A stretch of DNA of 5,463 bases, taken from the NCBI GenBank assembly GCA_007131045.1, contig SLRI01000614.1:1-5463 (forward strand), in the 5' to 3' direction. A model generated the notes under the pieces. That model had not been told where the DNA came from. It searched no databases and saw only the letters and a list, made by a program, of their open reading frames with translations. The first letter of the stretch is position 1; each line of letters begins with the position of its first letter. Source of the DNA: Rhodospirillales bacterium (GTDB taxonomy: Bacteria > Pseudomonadota > Alphaproteobacteria > Geminicoccales > Geminicoccaceae). Of this stretch, positions 1 through 5,463 are shown in pieces. A program made the translations under genes and the position numbers.

Positions 1-51
1 CCGAGTCGAACCCTGACCGACCCGAACGGCATCCGCTTCGAGCTGGCGTGA
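1..51 (+). CDS. C-terminal end of a probable VOC (glyoxalase/bleomycin resistance) family protein, partial
   Basis: Frame 1 is open from the left edge to a TGA at 49-51 and gives the last 16 residues of a protein, including the stretch DPNGIRFELA. A DP-x-G-x-x-hydrophobic-E-hydrophobic ending is typical of the last beta strand of VOC-fold proteins, where the glutamate is often a metal ligand. The rest of the gene lies outside the window, so the substrate and enzyme type cannot be judged. A strong hairpin 26 bases after the stop fits a real gene end. The family call rests on one short motif. Confidence 0.55.
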   Translation, partial: PSRTLTDPNGIRFELA

Positions 52-76
52 ACAGCGGTCACAGGGTTCGAAAGAT

Positions 77-99
77 GTGGGGAGGCAGCGCCTCCCCAC
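77..99 (+). terminator. GC-rich hairpin, possible terminator of the upstream partial gene
   Basis: A perfect 10-base stem (GTGGGGAGGC, 77-86, pairing with 90-99) encloses a three-base loop, AGC. It starts 26 bases after the stop of the VOC-like gene and lies before the next plus-strand gene. The tail has no clean T run, only GTTCTCTT at 108-115, so intrinsic termination may be weak. The hairpin could instead stabilise the 3' end of the transcript. Confidence 0.5.
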
Positions 100-202
100 G
101 CCCCACCGTTCTCTTGGGTATTGGTAGTTCGTGTAGGATTGCCGGCGGCGGGCAGCTGATGACAGGTTGGGGGGATCAATACCAGATTGGGCTGTGCCGG
201 CC

Positions 203-1261
203 ATGCACCGCAAAGCGCTCTTCATCCTCGCCTGCCTCGCCGCTGCCGTTGACGCGGCAGATACGGCTGCTGCCGCCGATTCGGCGCCGTTGACCTTGCC
301 GTCGAGCTTCATCGGCACCCTGCCGGCCGCATCAGGGCCGGGCGTCGACTGGCAGCTCGACCTTCTCGCGGACGGCAGCTTCCAGTTGCGCCGCACCTAT
401 ATCGATCGCGCGCCGGACAACGTCTTCGACAGTCTCGGGCGCTGGCTGGTGGGCTCGGACGGCAGCAGCCTGCTCCTGGTCGGCGGCCCCGAGACTTCGA
501 TCCCGCTCGCGATCGAAAGCCCGCAGCGGCTGCGCCTGCTCGACCGTGAGGGGCAGCCGATCGAGTCCGAGCTGCCTTACGAGCTGGAGCGCGCCGACGT
601 CGCGCTGCTCGAGCCCGAGCTCGAACTGTTGGGGCTCTACCGCTACATGGCCGACGCCGCCCTATTCGACGAGTGCCTGACCGGGCGCCGCCTGCCGGTC
701 GCCTTCGTCGCCGACAATCTCGCGCTCGAGCGGGCCTATCTCGAGCTGCAGCGGACGAGCGACCTCGAGCCCGGCGAGCCGGTGCTGGCCGAGCTTTTCG
801 GCCGCATCGCCCGGTTGCCGCCGATGGAGGGAGAAGGGCTGGTGCCGACGCTGGAGCCGTTGCGCTTCATCGAGCTGCACCCGGGCGAGGCCTGCCCCGA
901 GCCCTTTGTCACGGCCGAGCTGCGCGGCTCCCGATGGCAGCTGGTCAGCCTCGGCGGCGCGGCGATCGAGCTCGAGGAGGACCAGCGGCGGCCCTATCTC
1001 GTCCTGGAGCCGGACGGGTTGCGGATCGCCGGCTTCGCCGGCTGCAACCGTCTGCTCGGCGGCTTCACCAGCCACGGCGAGCAGGTCCGCTTCAGCCATC
1101 TGGCGAGCACGATGATGGCCTGCCCCGAAGGCATGGAGCTGGAGCAGGCACTGCTGCAGGCGCTCGAGGCTGCCGACCGCTACCGCCTGCTCGGCCGTGA
1201 CCTCGACCTCTACGCCGCCGACGGCAGCCACCTCGCCCGCTTCACCGCAGCTGCCGACTGA
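203..1261 (+). CDS. Exported NlpE-like protein with C-terminal META (HslJ-like) domain
   Basis: This is a 352-residue envelope protein of unproven function. Residues 1-18 look like a signal peptide (HRK, a hydrophobic stretch, then VDA before AD). Residues 36-135 match the NlpE/CutF N-terminal beta-barrel (GTLP start, DGSFQLRRTY, G-x-W). Residues 144-235 match the NlpE C-terminal region (GLYRYMADAALFDECLTGRR). Residues 237-350 are a META domain with the usual GCN (280-282) and MAC (305-307) motifs. E. coli NlpE is a surface and copper-stress sensor feeding the Cpx pathway, and HslJ is a META protein linked to heat shock and novobiocin resistance. In the N domain the usual CxxC is replaced by AASG (42-45), while C158 and C231 of the second domain remain. 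I chose the ATG at 203 because it starts a plausible signal peptide; a TTG at 167 would add 12 residues. There is no clear Shine-Dalgarno site. Cys11 follows ILA, but the hydrophobic run before it is too short for a convincing lipobox, so a soluble periplasmic form is more likely than a lipoprotein. The domain call is firm; the role is not. Confidence 0.87.
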   Translation: MHRKALFILACLAAAVDAADTAAAADSAPLTLPSSFIGTLPAASGPGVDWQLDLLADGSFQLRRTYIDRAPDNVFDSLGRWLVGSDGSSLLLVGGPETSIPLAIESPQRLRLLDREGQPIESELPYELERADVALLEPELELLGLYRYMADAALFDECLTGRRLPVAFVADNLALERAYLELQRTSDLEPGEPVLAELFGRIARLPPMEGEGLVPTLEPLRFIELHPGEACPEPFVTAELRGSRWQLVSLGGAAIELEEDQRRPYLVLEPDGLRIAGFAGCNRLLGGFTSHGEQVRFSHLASTMMACPEGMELEQALLQALEAADRYRLLGRDLDLYAADGSHLARFTAAAD

Positions 1262-1307
1262 GGGCCTCGGCCGCAAAGGCGCCCCGCCGCAAAAAACCGT
1301 AGGGGTC

Positions 1308-1332
1308 CAAGGGGATGATCATCATCCCCTTG
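1308..1332. terminator. Perfect 25-base palindrome between convergent genes, probable terminator
   Basis: Two 12-base arms (CAAGGGGATGAT and its exact reverse complement) flank a single central C at 1320. As RNA this folds into an 11-base stem with a three-base loop. On the plus strand a T-rich tail follows directly (CTTACTTTCGTATTTT, 1333-1348), as expected for an intrinsic terminator 46 bases after the stop of the META-domain gene. On the minus strand it lies 66 bases past the permease stop, and a run of six T (complement of 1291-1296) follows 11 bases further on. Termination from both sides is plausible but looks stronger for plus-strand transcripts. A protein-binding palindrome is the alternative. 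Confidence 0.72.
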
Positions 1333-1398
1333 CTTACTTTCGTATTTTGCCCATCCAACAGGCGAGGCGCGGGTCGGCGTATCCTGAACGGCAGGCGA

Positions 1399-2655
1399 TC
1401 AGTTGTAGGGGTCGGCGGCGTCCCTGAGGCCGTCGCCGAGGAAGTTGAAGGCGAGGACGACGAGGATGACCGGGACGACGGGGAGCATCAGCCAGGGGTA
1501 GAGGGCGACGACGTTGACATTCTGTGCGTCGTTGAGGAGCACGCCCCAGCTCACCATGGGGGCCCTGACGCCGAGGCCGAGGAAGGAGAGGGCCGTTTCG
1601 CCGAGGATCATGCCGGGGATCGAGAGGGTGGCCGAGGCGATCAGGTGGCTCATGAAGGAGGGGATCAGGTGGCGGCCGATGATCCGCTGCGGCTTGGCGC
1701 CCATCAGCTGCGCTGCCTGGGCGAACTCCTCCTCGCGGAGTGCCAGGATCTTCGAGCGGACGGCGCGGGCGAGGCCGGTCCAGTCGACCAGGCCGAGGAT
1801 CAGCGTGATGCCGAAATAGACCCAGATCGGCGGCCAGGTCGGCGGCAAGGCGGCCGAAAGGGCGAGCCACAACGGGATCATCGGGAAGCTGCGGATCACC
1901 TCGATGATCCGCTGCACGACACTGTCGATCCAGCCGCCGTAATAGCCGGAGATGCCGCCCAGGATCAGCCCCATGACGAAGCTGATGGCGATGCCGACGA
2001 GGCCCACGGTCAAGGAGACCCGAGCCCCGTAGACGATGCGCGAAAAGAGGTCGCGGCCGAGCCGGTCGGTCCCCCAGATGTGGAAGGTGCCGCCCACGGC
2101 CGGGCAGACGAAGTGGAAGTCGAGCTGCACCTGCCCCCAGAACCAGTAGCTGTCGCCGCGGCAGAGGAAGCGCAACGGATAGACCTGATCCGGGTCCGGT
2201 TGGTAGACCCGGCGCATGGTGCGCATGTCGAGCTCCATGGCATAGCCGTAGACGAAGGGCCCGACCAGGCGGCCCTCGTGGAACAGCTTGATGCCCTGCG
2301 GCGGGGCGAAGATGTGCTGGGAGTCCCGAGTGTGCGGGTTGTAGGGCGCGACCATCTCGGCGAAGACGACGACGAAGTAGCAGAAGGCCAGGAACCACAT
2401 GGAGACCATGGCCACCTTGTGGCGCTTGAATCGCCACCACATCAGCTGCCACTGCGAGGCGGTGAAGTAGCGCTCCTGCTCGGCCGTCAGCGCCTGCTCG
2501 CGCCGCGGCACGAAGGGTTCCGGGTCGACCCAGTGCGCGCCCCGCCGCGGCTCGGGCATCGAGGGCGGCGTCGCGCGATGGGGTATCGGCGGCTGCTCGG
2601 TGGTCGTGCGCGGCGGCCGGTGCTCGCTCGGCGGCAGCTTCGGATCGCCGGCCAT
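1399..2655 (-). CDS. ABC transporter permease, OppC/DppC family (peptide/nickel/oligosaccharide uptake)
   Basis: This 418-residue inner-membrane permease is one half of the membrane channel of an Opp/Dpp-type importer; the other half is encoded just upstream. Residues 1-78 form a Pro/Arg-rich cytoplasmic tail. The first membrane helix is at about 81-102. A long periplasmic segment (103-192) leads to the family signature GTDRLGRD (195-202), followed by helices near 211-236, 255-270, 278-292, 336-352 and 385-407. The ATPase-contact (EAA) loop is at about 310-335 (AAQLMGA then RHLIP), and the C-terminus carries FNFLGDGLRDAADPY, typical of OppC proteins. The frame stays open far upstream (to 3255), but that stretch is antisense-like noise inside the neighbouring gene. 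The ATG at 2655 overlaps the upstream stop by one base (TGATG), which suggests translational coupling. The substrate cannot be told from the sequence; related subfamilies carry peptides or oligosaccharides. No binding protein or ATPase gene is adjacent. Confidence 0.93.
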   Translation of the reverse strand: MAGDPKLPPSEHRPPRTTTEQPPIPHRATPPSMPEPRRGAHWVDPEPFVPRREQALTAEQERYFTASQWQLMWWRFKRHKVAMVSMWFLAFCYFVVVFAEMVAPYNPHTRDSQHIFAPPQGIKLFHEGRLVGPFVYGYAMELDMRTMRRVYQPDPDQVYPLRFLCRGDSYWFWGQVQLDFHFVCPAVGGTFHIWGTDRLGRDLFSRIVYGARVSLTVGLVGIAISFVMGLILGGISGYYGGWIDSVVQRIIEVIRSFPMIPLWLALSAALPPTWPPIWVYFGITLILGLVDWTGLARAVRSKILALREEEFAQAAQLMGAKPQRIIGRHLIPSFMSHLIASATLSIPGMILGETALSFLGLGVRAPMVSWGVLLNDAQNVNVVALYPWLMLPVVPVILVVLAFNFLGDGLRDAADPYN

Positions 2656-2674
2656 CAGCGGCTGCCGCCGCTGA
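2655..2674 (-). promoter_or_regulatory. GC-rich hairpin across the stop/start junction of the two permease genes
   Basis: On the minus strand the last codons of the OppB-like gene form a perfect 8-base stem (TCAGCGGC on the plus strand at 2655-2662, pairing with 2667-2674) with a four-base loop. The stem includes the stop codon and the first base of the next ATG. No strong Shine-Dalgarno sequence precedes that ATG. A ribosome finishing the first gene would melt the stem, so the structure fits coupled translation of the second permease. This is inference from the fold alone; the codons (SGGSR) could give the stem by chance. Confidence 0.4.
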
Positions 2675-3650
2675 AGCGGATGCGCGGATCGAGCCAGGCG
2701 AGCAGGAGATCGGAGATCAACACACCGATCACCACCAGGAGGGATTCGAGCATCAAGAAGCTGCCGGCCAGGTACATGTCCTGGCTCTGCAGGGCGCGGA
2801 CCAGGACGGGCCCGGTGGTCGGCAGGCTGAGCACGACGGCGACCAGCGCCGAGCCCGAGATCAGATCGGGGAGGAGGTTGCCGACATCGGCGATGAACGG
2901 GTTGAGGGACATCCGCAAGGGATACTTCACCAGGGCCCGGCCCGGCGGCAGCCCCTTGGCCCTGGCGGTGACGTAGTAGGGTTTCTGCAGCTCGTCCAAG
3001 AGGTTGGCGCGGAGCCGGCGGATCATCGCGGCGGTGCCGCTGGTGCCGATGATGATCACCGGGATCCACAAGTGCTGCAGCACCGAGACGAACTTGTCCC
3101 AGCTCATCGGCTGATCGATGTATTGCGGCTCCATCAGGCCGCCGATGGTCGTGCCGAACCAGACATTGGCGAAATAGAGCATCACCAATGCGAGGAGGAA
3201 GTTGGGCGTGGCGAGGCCCAAAAAGCCCAGCAGCGTGAGACCGTGGTCGCCCCAACTGTATTTGTGGGTGGCGGAATAGATCGCGATCGGGAAGGCGACG
3301 ATCCAGGTGAAGATCACCGTCGCGAGCGAGATGACGACGGTGAGGAAAATCTTGTCGCCGATCACCGTGGTGACCGGCATGTCATACTCGAAGGACCAGC
3401 CGAGATCGCCGTGCAGCATTCCCCAGACCCAGTGGAAATACTGCTGCCAGAGCGGCCGATCGAGGCCGTAGAGGTCGCGCAGGTATTCGATCCGCTCGAG
3501 CTGCACGCCCTCGCCCCGCGCCTGCATCTCGCCGATCTGGGCGGAGAGGAAATCGCCCGGCGGCAGATTGATGATGACGAAGGTGACCACGCTGATGGCG
3601 ATCACCGTGGGGATCATTACAAAGATGCGGTGAATGACGTAACGGAGCAA
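2655..3650 (-). CDS. ABC transporter permease, OppB/DppB family (peptide/nickel/oligosaccharide uptake)
   Basis: This 331-residue inner-membrane permease, of normal length for the family, pairs with the OppC-like protein encoded immediately downstream. The N-terminus MLRYVIHRIFVMIPTV with the following LPPGDF (29-34) is the standard OppB/DppB opening. Other landmarks are YGLDRPLWQQY (61-71), GDLGWSF (81-87), membrane helices near 8-29, 102-124, 138-163, 194-210, 262-280 and 299-319, the ATPase-contact loop YYVTARAKGL (225-234), and the C-terminal LDPRIRF (320-326). Translation starts at a TTG (3650-3648): an in-frame TGA lies 21 bases upstream with no ATG or GTG between, and GGAAGG precedes the TTG. 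The gene is 95 bases downstream of holA on the same strand, so it may have its own promoter, although none is obvious. The neighbour on that side is a replication gene, not the usual solute-binding protein gene. Confidence 0.93.
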   Translation of the reverse strand: MLRYVIHRIFVMIPTVIAISVVTFVIINLPPGDFLSAQIGEMQARGEGVQLERIEYLRDLYGLDRPLWQQYFHWVWGMLHGDLGWSFEYDMPVTTVIGDKIFLTVVISLATVIFTWIVAFPIAIYSATHKYSWGDHGLTLLGFLGLATPNFLLALVMLYFANVWFGTTIGGLMEPQYIDQPMSWDKFVSVLQHLWIPVIIIGTSGTAAMIRRLRANLLDELQKPYYVTARAKGLPPGRALVKYPLRMSLNPFIADVGNLLPDLISGSALVAVVLSLPTTGPVLVRALQSQDMYLAGSFLMLESLLVVIGVLISDLLLAWLDPRIRFSGGSR

Positions 3651-3654
3651 GATG

Positions 3655-3660
3655 CCTTCC
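3655..3660 (-). promoter_or_regulatory. Ribosome binding site supporting the TTG start of the OppB-like permease
   Basis: On the minus strand GGAAGG ends four bases before the TTG at 3650. The spacing is a little short, but the match to the anti-Shine-Dalgarno sequence is good. It decides the start, since an ATG slightly further upstream (3672) is in another frame. Confidence 0.6.
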
Positions 3661-3745
3661 CGCGGGCGTCATGAGCCGGGGCCCGCCCTCTGTCCCTGAT
3701 GGCCGTTCTAATCGAGTGTAGCGCGCGGACGCGATCCGACCACCG

Positions 3746-4783
3746 CTAAGTGACCATGCCAGGCATTTCGGTGCTGGCGCGCAAGTCCAAGAGCAGCCGG
3801 CGCACCAGCAGGCGGTCCGGCGACTGCGCCCGCTTGGCCTGCAGCTCGGCCTCGAACGCGAGGGCGAGGCCGGTTTCGAGCCTTCCAGTGGACCAGCTCT
3901 CCAGCGCCCGCTGCATCGACGGCTTCTGGCTGAAATGCACCGGCGGCCGGATGCTCTCGACCACTGCCGCCGCCGGCTCGCCCGCCTCGATCCGGGCGCG
4001 CAGCGGCAACAGCCGCACCAGCATGGCAGCGAAGGCGCGGATCAGGCGGATCGGCGCCTGCCCCTCGCCCAAGAGCCGGTCGAGGGCGCGCGCCGCATCG
4101 CCCGGCCGCCCGACCAGCCCGGCCCAGACCAGCCGATCGATGCCCAGCGCCGAGCTGTTGCCGACCACGGCCTCGACATCGGCGAGGGTGATGCGCCCCT
4201 CGGCCTCGCCCTTGTAGAGCGCGAGCTTGGCCACTTCGTTGCGGGTCAGCTCGCGATTGGCGCCGACATGGGCGGCCAGAAAGGTCATGGCGTCCGCTTC
4301 GATGCCGAGGCGATGCTCGCGCAGCAGCTCCCGCAATTCGGCATCGAGGCCGCGGCCGTCGGCCCGGTAGCAGGCGATCGCCGCCGCCTGCTTGCTCTTC
4401 TCGGCGAGCCGGCGGAGGGGAGACGAGGTGCCGAGCTCGCCGGCCTCGACGATCACCAGCGCTTCGTGGCCGGCCATCCCGAGCAGCACGCCCAGCACCT
4501 TGGCGAGCCCATCGGTCGCCTGGCGGACGACGACCACGCGGCGGCCGCCGATCAGCGACATCGCCTGGGCTTCCTCGAGCAGCAGCCCCGGCGCCTGCTG
4601 CAGCCTGTCCATGGCGAGCTCGGCCAGGCGGAACGGGTCGTCGGGCGCGTCCAGGACGGCCTGGATCAGCTGCCGCCGCCGCTCGGCCACCAGCCCCTGG
4701 TCCGGTCCATAAAGGAGCACGAGGCCCACCGCTGGCTCCGGCCGGCTGCAGAAGGCCTGCGCCTGCTGCGGCTTGACGATCAT
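3746..4783 (-). CDS. holA: DNA polymerase III delta subunit
   Basis: HolA is the delta subunit of the replicative clamp loader; it binds and opens the beta sliding clamp for loading on DNA. The 345 residues are a normal length. The N-terminal AAA+-like domain holds LLYGPDQGLVAERRRQL (23-39), the degenerate P-loop region of delta, then EEAQAMSLIGGRRVVVVR (70-87) and SSPLRRLAEKSKQAA (120-134). The middle carries HVGANRELTRNEVAKLALY (172-190), a strong HolA landmark, and residues from about 210 form the helical collar domain. The ATG at 4783 has GAAGG seven bases upstream. The gene follows lptE by 10 bases, the common lptE-holA arrangement in proteobacteria, and is probably co-transcribed with leuS and lptE. 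It ends with TAG at 3746-3748. Confidence 0.95.
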   Translation of the reverse strand: MIVKPQQAQAFCSRPEPAVGLVLLYGPDQGLVAERRRQLIQAVLDAPDDPFRLAELAMDRLQQAPGLLLEEAQAMSLIGGRRVVVVRQATDGLAKVLGVLLGMAGHEALVIVEAGELGTSSPLRRLAEKSKQAAAIACYRADGRGLDAELRELLREHRLGIEADAMTFLAAHVGANRELTRNEVAKLALYKGEAEGRITLADVEAVVGNSSALGIDRLVWAGLVGRPGDAARALDRLLGEGQAPIRLIRAFAAMLVRLLPLRARIEAGEPAAAVVESIRPPVHFSQKPSMQRALESWSTGRLETGLALAFEAELQAKRAQSPDRLLVRRLLLDLRASTEMPGMVT

Positions 4784-4790
4784 GCCCCGA

Positions 4791-4795
4791 CCTTC
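4791..4795 (-). promoter_or_regulatory. Ribosome binding site of holA, overlapping the lptE stop codon
   Basis: On the minus strand GAAGG lies seven bases before the holA ATG and shares two bases with the TGA of lptE (4796-4794). Ribosomes ending lptE therefore stop on the holA initiation site, which favours coupled expression. Confidence 0.65.
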
Positions 4796-5453
4796 ATGTT
4801 TCGGCAGTCTCGAAGAAGATGGTGAGCAGGGTGCGGATCTCGCGGCTCACCTCGACCGCCGCGCGGCGCTCGGCGTCCTGCTCGGCGATCAGCGTGGCGA
4901 AGGGCTCGCGGATGACGTTGTAGCTGGCGACCCGCCGCACCGCCGAGCGGAAGACCGTGCCGGGGGCGGGGTCAGCGTCCTCGAGCTCGTCGATGCCCGG
5001 ATCGGGATCGATCAGCGCCGGCGGCACGGCCTCCGCCCGCTCGGGAATCTCGGGGAGCATGGGCTCGGTATCGTCGGCAGCAGCACGCGGCCCTGGCCCG
5101 TCGAGATCGCGCAGGGTGAAGAAGGCGGCGAGGGTCAGGTCGTAGCGGGTGACGGTATCGTCGAGCTGGATCGCCAGCGCCCGGCGGCTCTGGCGGAGGC
5201 GCAGGTCGAGGCGGTAGCGCTTGGCGACCGTCAGCCCGGCCGGGTTGAGGTCGTCGATCAGCTGGTTCTGCAGGATGCGGCCGAGCCGGGTCAGCGGCGC
5301 CTGCACCTCGATCGCGGCGAGCTCCTCGGCCACCGCCGCGCCCTCGGGGCCGCCGTAGAGGGGGCGAAAGCCGCAGCCCGAGACCAGGAGGCAACCGGCC
5401 AGCGCCCGGCCGAACCCGCGCCGGTCCAGCGCTTTTCGGCTAGACCACCACAT
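4794..5453 (-). CDS. lptE: LPS assembly lipoprotein LptE
   Basis: LptE is the outer-membrane lipoprotein that plugs and helps assemble the LptD channel inserting lipopolysaccharide into the outer leaflet. The 219-residue product has a signal sequence rich in Arg/Lys (about 4-16), a hydrophobic stretch and the lipobox LVSGC with the lipidated cysteine at 27, followed by GFRPLYG (28-34), the usual start of alphaproteobacterial mature LptE. DDTVTRYDLTLAAFFTLRD (98-116) and ASYNVIREPFATLIAEQDAERR (176-197), then a C-terminal helix and FF, are family landmarks. Residues about 121-164 form an acidic, proline-rich stretch that appears to be an insertion in a beta-strand connection. The ATG at 5453 is the only reasonable start giving the full signal peptide, and it lies inside the end of leuS. 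The gene sits between leuS and holA as in many proteobacteria and implies an organism that makes LPS. Confidence 0.93.
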   Translation of the reverse strand: MWWSSRKALDRRGFGRALAGCLLVSGCGFRPLYGGPEGAAVAEELAAIEVQAPLTRLGRILQNQLIDDLNPAGLTVAKRYRLDLRLRQSRRALAIQLDDTVTRYDLTLAAFFTLRDLDGPGPRAAADDTEPMLPEIPERAEAVPPALIDPDPGIDELEDADPAPGTVFRSAVRRVASYNVIREPFATLIAEQDAERRAAVEVSREIRTLLTIFFETAET

Positions 5454-5463
5454 TCACGATCCG
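5440..5463 (-). CDS. leuS: C-terminal end of leucyl-tRNA synthetase, partial
   Basis: Reading the minus strand from the right edge gives RIVNVVV followed by TAG at 5442-5440. An ending of R-I-V-N-x-V-V type is the usual C-terminus of bacterial LeuS, and leuS directly before lptE and holA is a known gene order. The stop lies 14 bases inside lptE in a different frame. Only seven residues are visible, so the identification depends on the combination of this ending with the neighbours. Confidence 0.75.
   Translation of the reverse strand, partial: RIVNVVV

Noticed and set aside
111..139. Possible promoter with TAGGAT (134-139) as -10 before the META-domain gene
   Set aside because: Only four of six bases match the consensus and no hexamer at proper spacing resembles a -35, so it cannot be told from background.
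48..293. 81-codon plus-strand frame in the leader of the META-domain gene
   Set aside because: It runs through the hairpin at 77-99 and into the signal peptide region of the next gene in another frame, and it has no recognisable features.
1270..1293. Direct repeat GCCGCAAA (1270-1277 and 1286-1293)
   Set aside because: Two copies of eight bases with no other context are not evidence of an element.
1315..2976. 553-codon open frame on the plus strand opposite the permeases
   Set aside because: It lies antisense to two clear permease genes, its product is Asp/Glu/Gly/His-rich low-complexity sequence with no domain, and such open antisense frames are common in GC-rich DNA.
2656..3255. Upstream extension of the OppC-like frame to give a 618-residue protein
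   Set aside because: The added 200 residues overlap the OppB-like gene in another frame and read as Arg/Pro/His-rich noise; the ATG at 2655 gives a normal family start.
3662..3686. Inverted repeat GCGGGC/GCCCGC between holA and the permeases
   Set aside because: Six-base arms with a 13-base loop and no T run are expected by chance at this GC content.
3935..4825. 296-codon plus-strand frame opposite holA
   Set aside because: It is an antisense shadow of holA with a composition typical of GC-rich frame noise and no recognisable domain.

Overview
The window looks like chromosomal DNA from a GC-rich alphaproteobacterium. The support is GC-rich codon use in every gene, a leuS-lptE-holA order typical of proteobacteria, and LptE and OppC-like proteins that read like alphaproteobacterial versions. 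I cannot place it below class; an order such as Rhodospirillales would be a guess.

Left part, plus strand. The last 16 codons of a gene, probably a VOC/glyoxalase-fold protein, end at 51. A GC-rich hairpin at 77-99 follows as a possible terminator. A 352-residue exported protein (203-1261) joins an NlpE-like N-terminal domain, an NlpE-like middle domain and a C-terminal META (HslJ-like) domain. It faces the minus-strand genes. The 137-base convergent gap holds a perfect 25-base palindrome (1308-1332) that probably ends transcription from one or both sides.

Middle, minus strand. Two permease genes of the peptide/nickel (Opp/Dpp) ABC importer family lie head to tail with a one-base stop/start overlap: an OppB/DppB-like gene (3650-2655) and an OppC/DppC-like gene (2655-1399). 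No gene for a solute-binding protein or an ATPase is next to them on either side, so they must work with partners encoded elsewhere or be leftovers of a larger operon.

Right part, minus strand. The end of leuS (leucyl-tRNA synthetase) overlaps the start of lptE (LPS assembly lipoprotein) by 14 bases. lptE ends 10 bases before holA (DNA polymerase III delta subunit), and its stop codon sits inside the holA ribosome binding site. This is a housekeeping operon. A 95-base gap (3651-3745) separates holA from the permeases; apart from the permease ribosome binding site I see no convincing promoter or terminator in it.

Most of the window is ordinary. The points that stand out are an NlpE-like domain without its CXXC motif in a three-domain fusion, an acidic proline-rich insert in LptE, the isolated permease pair, and a GC-rich hairpin over the junction between the two permease genes. 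I see no RNA genes, insertion sequences, CRISPR arrays or signs of an undescribed defence or mobile system.
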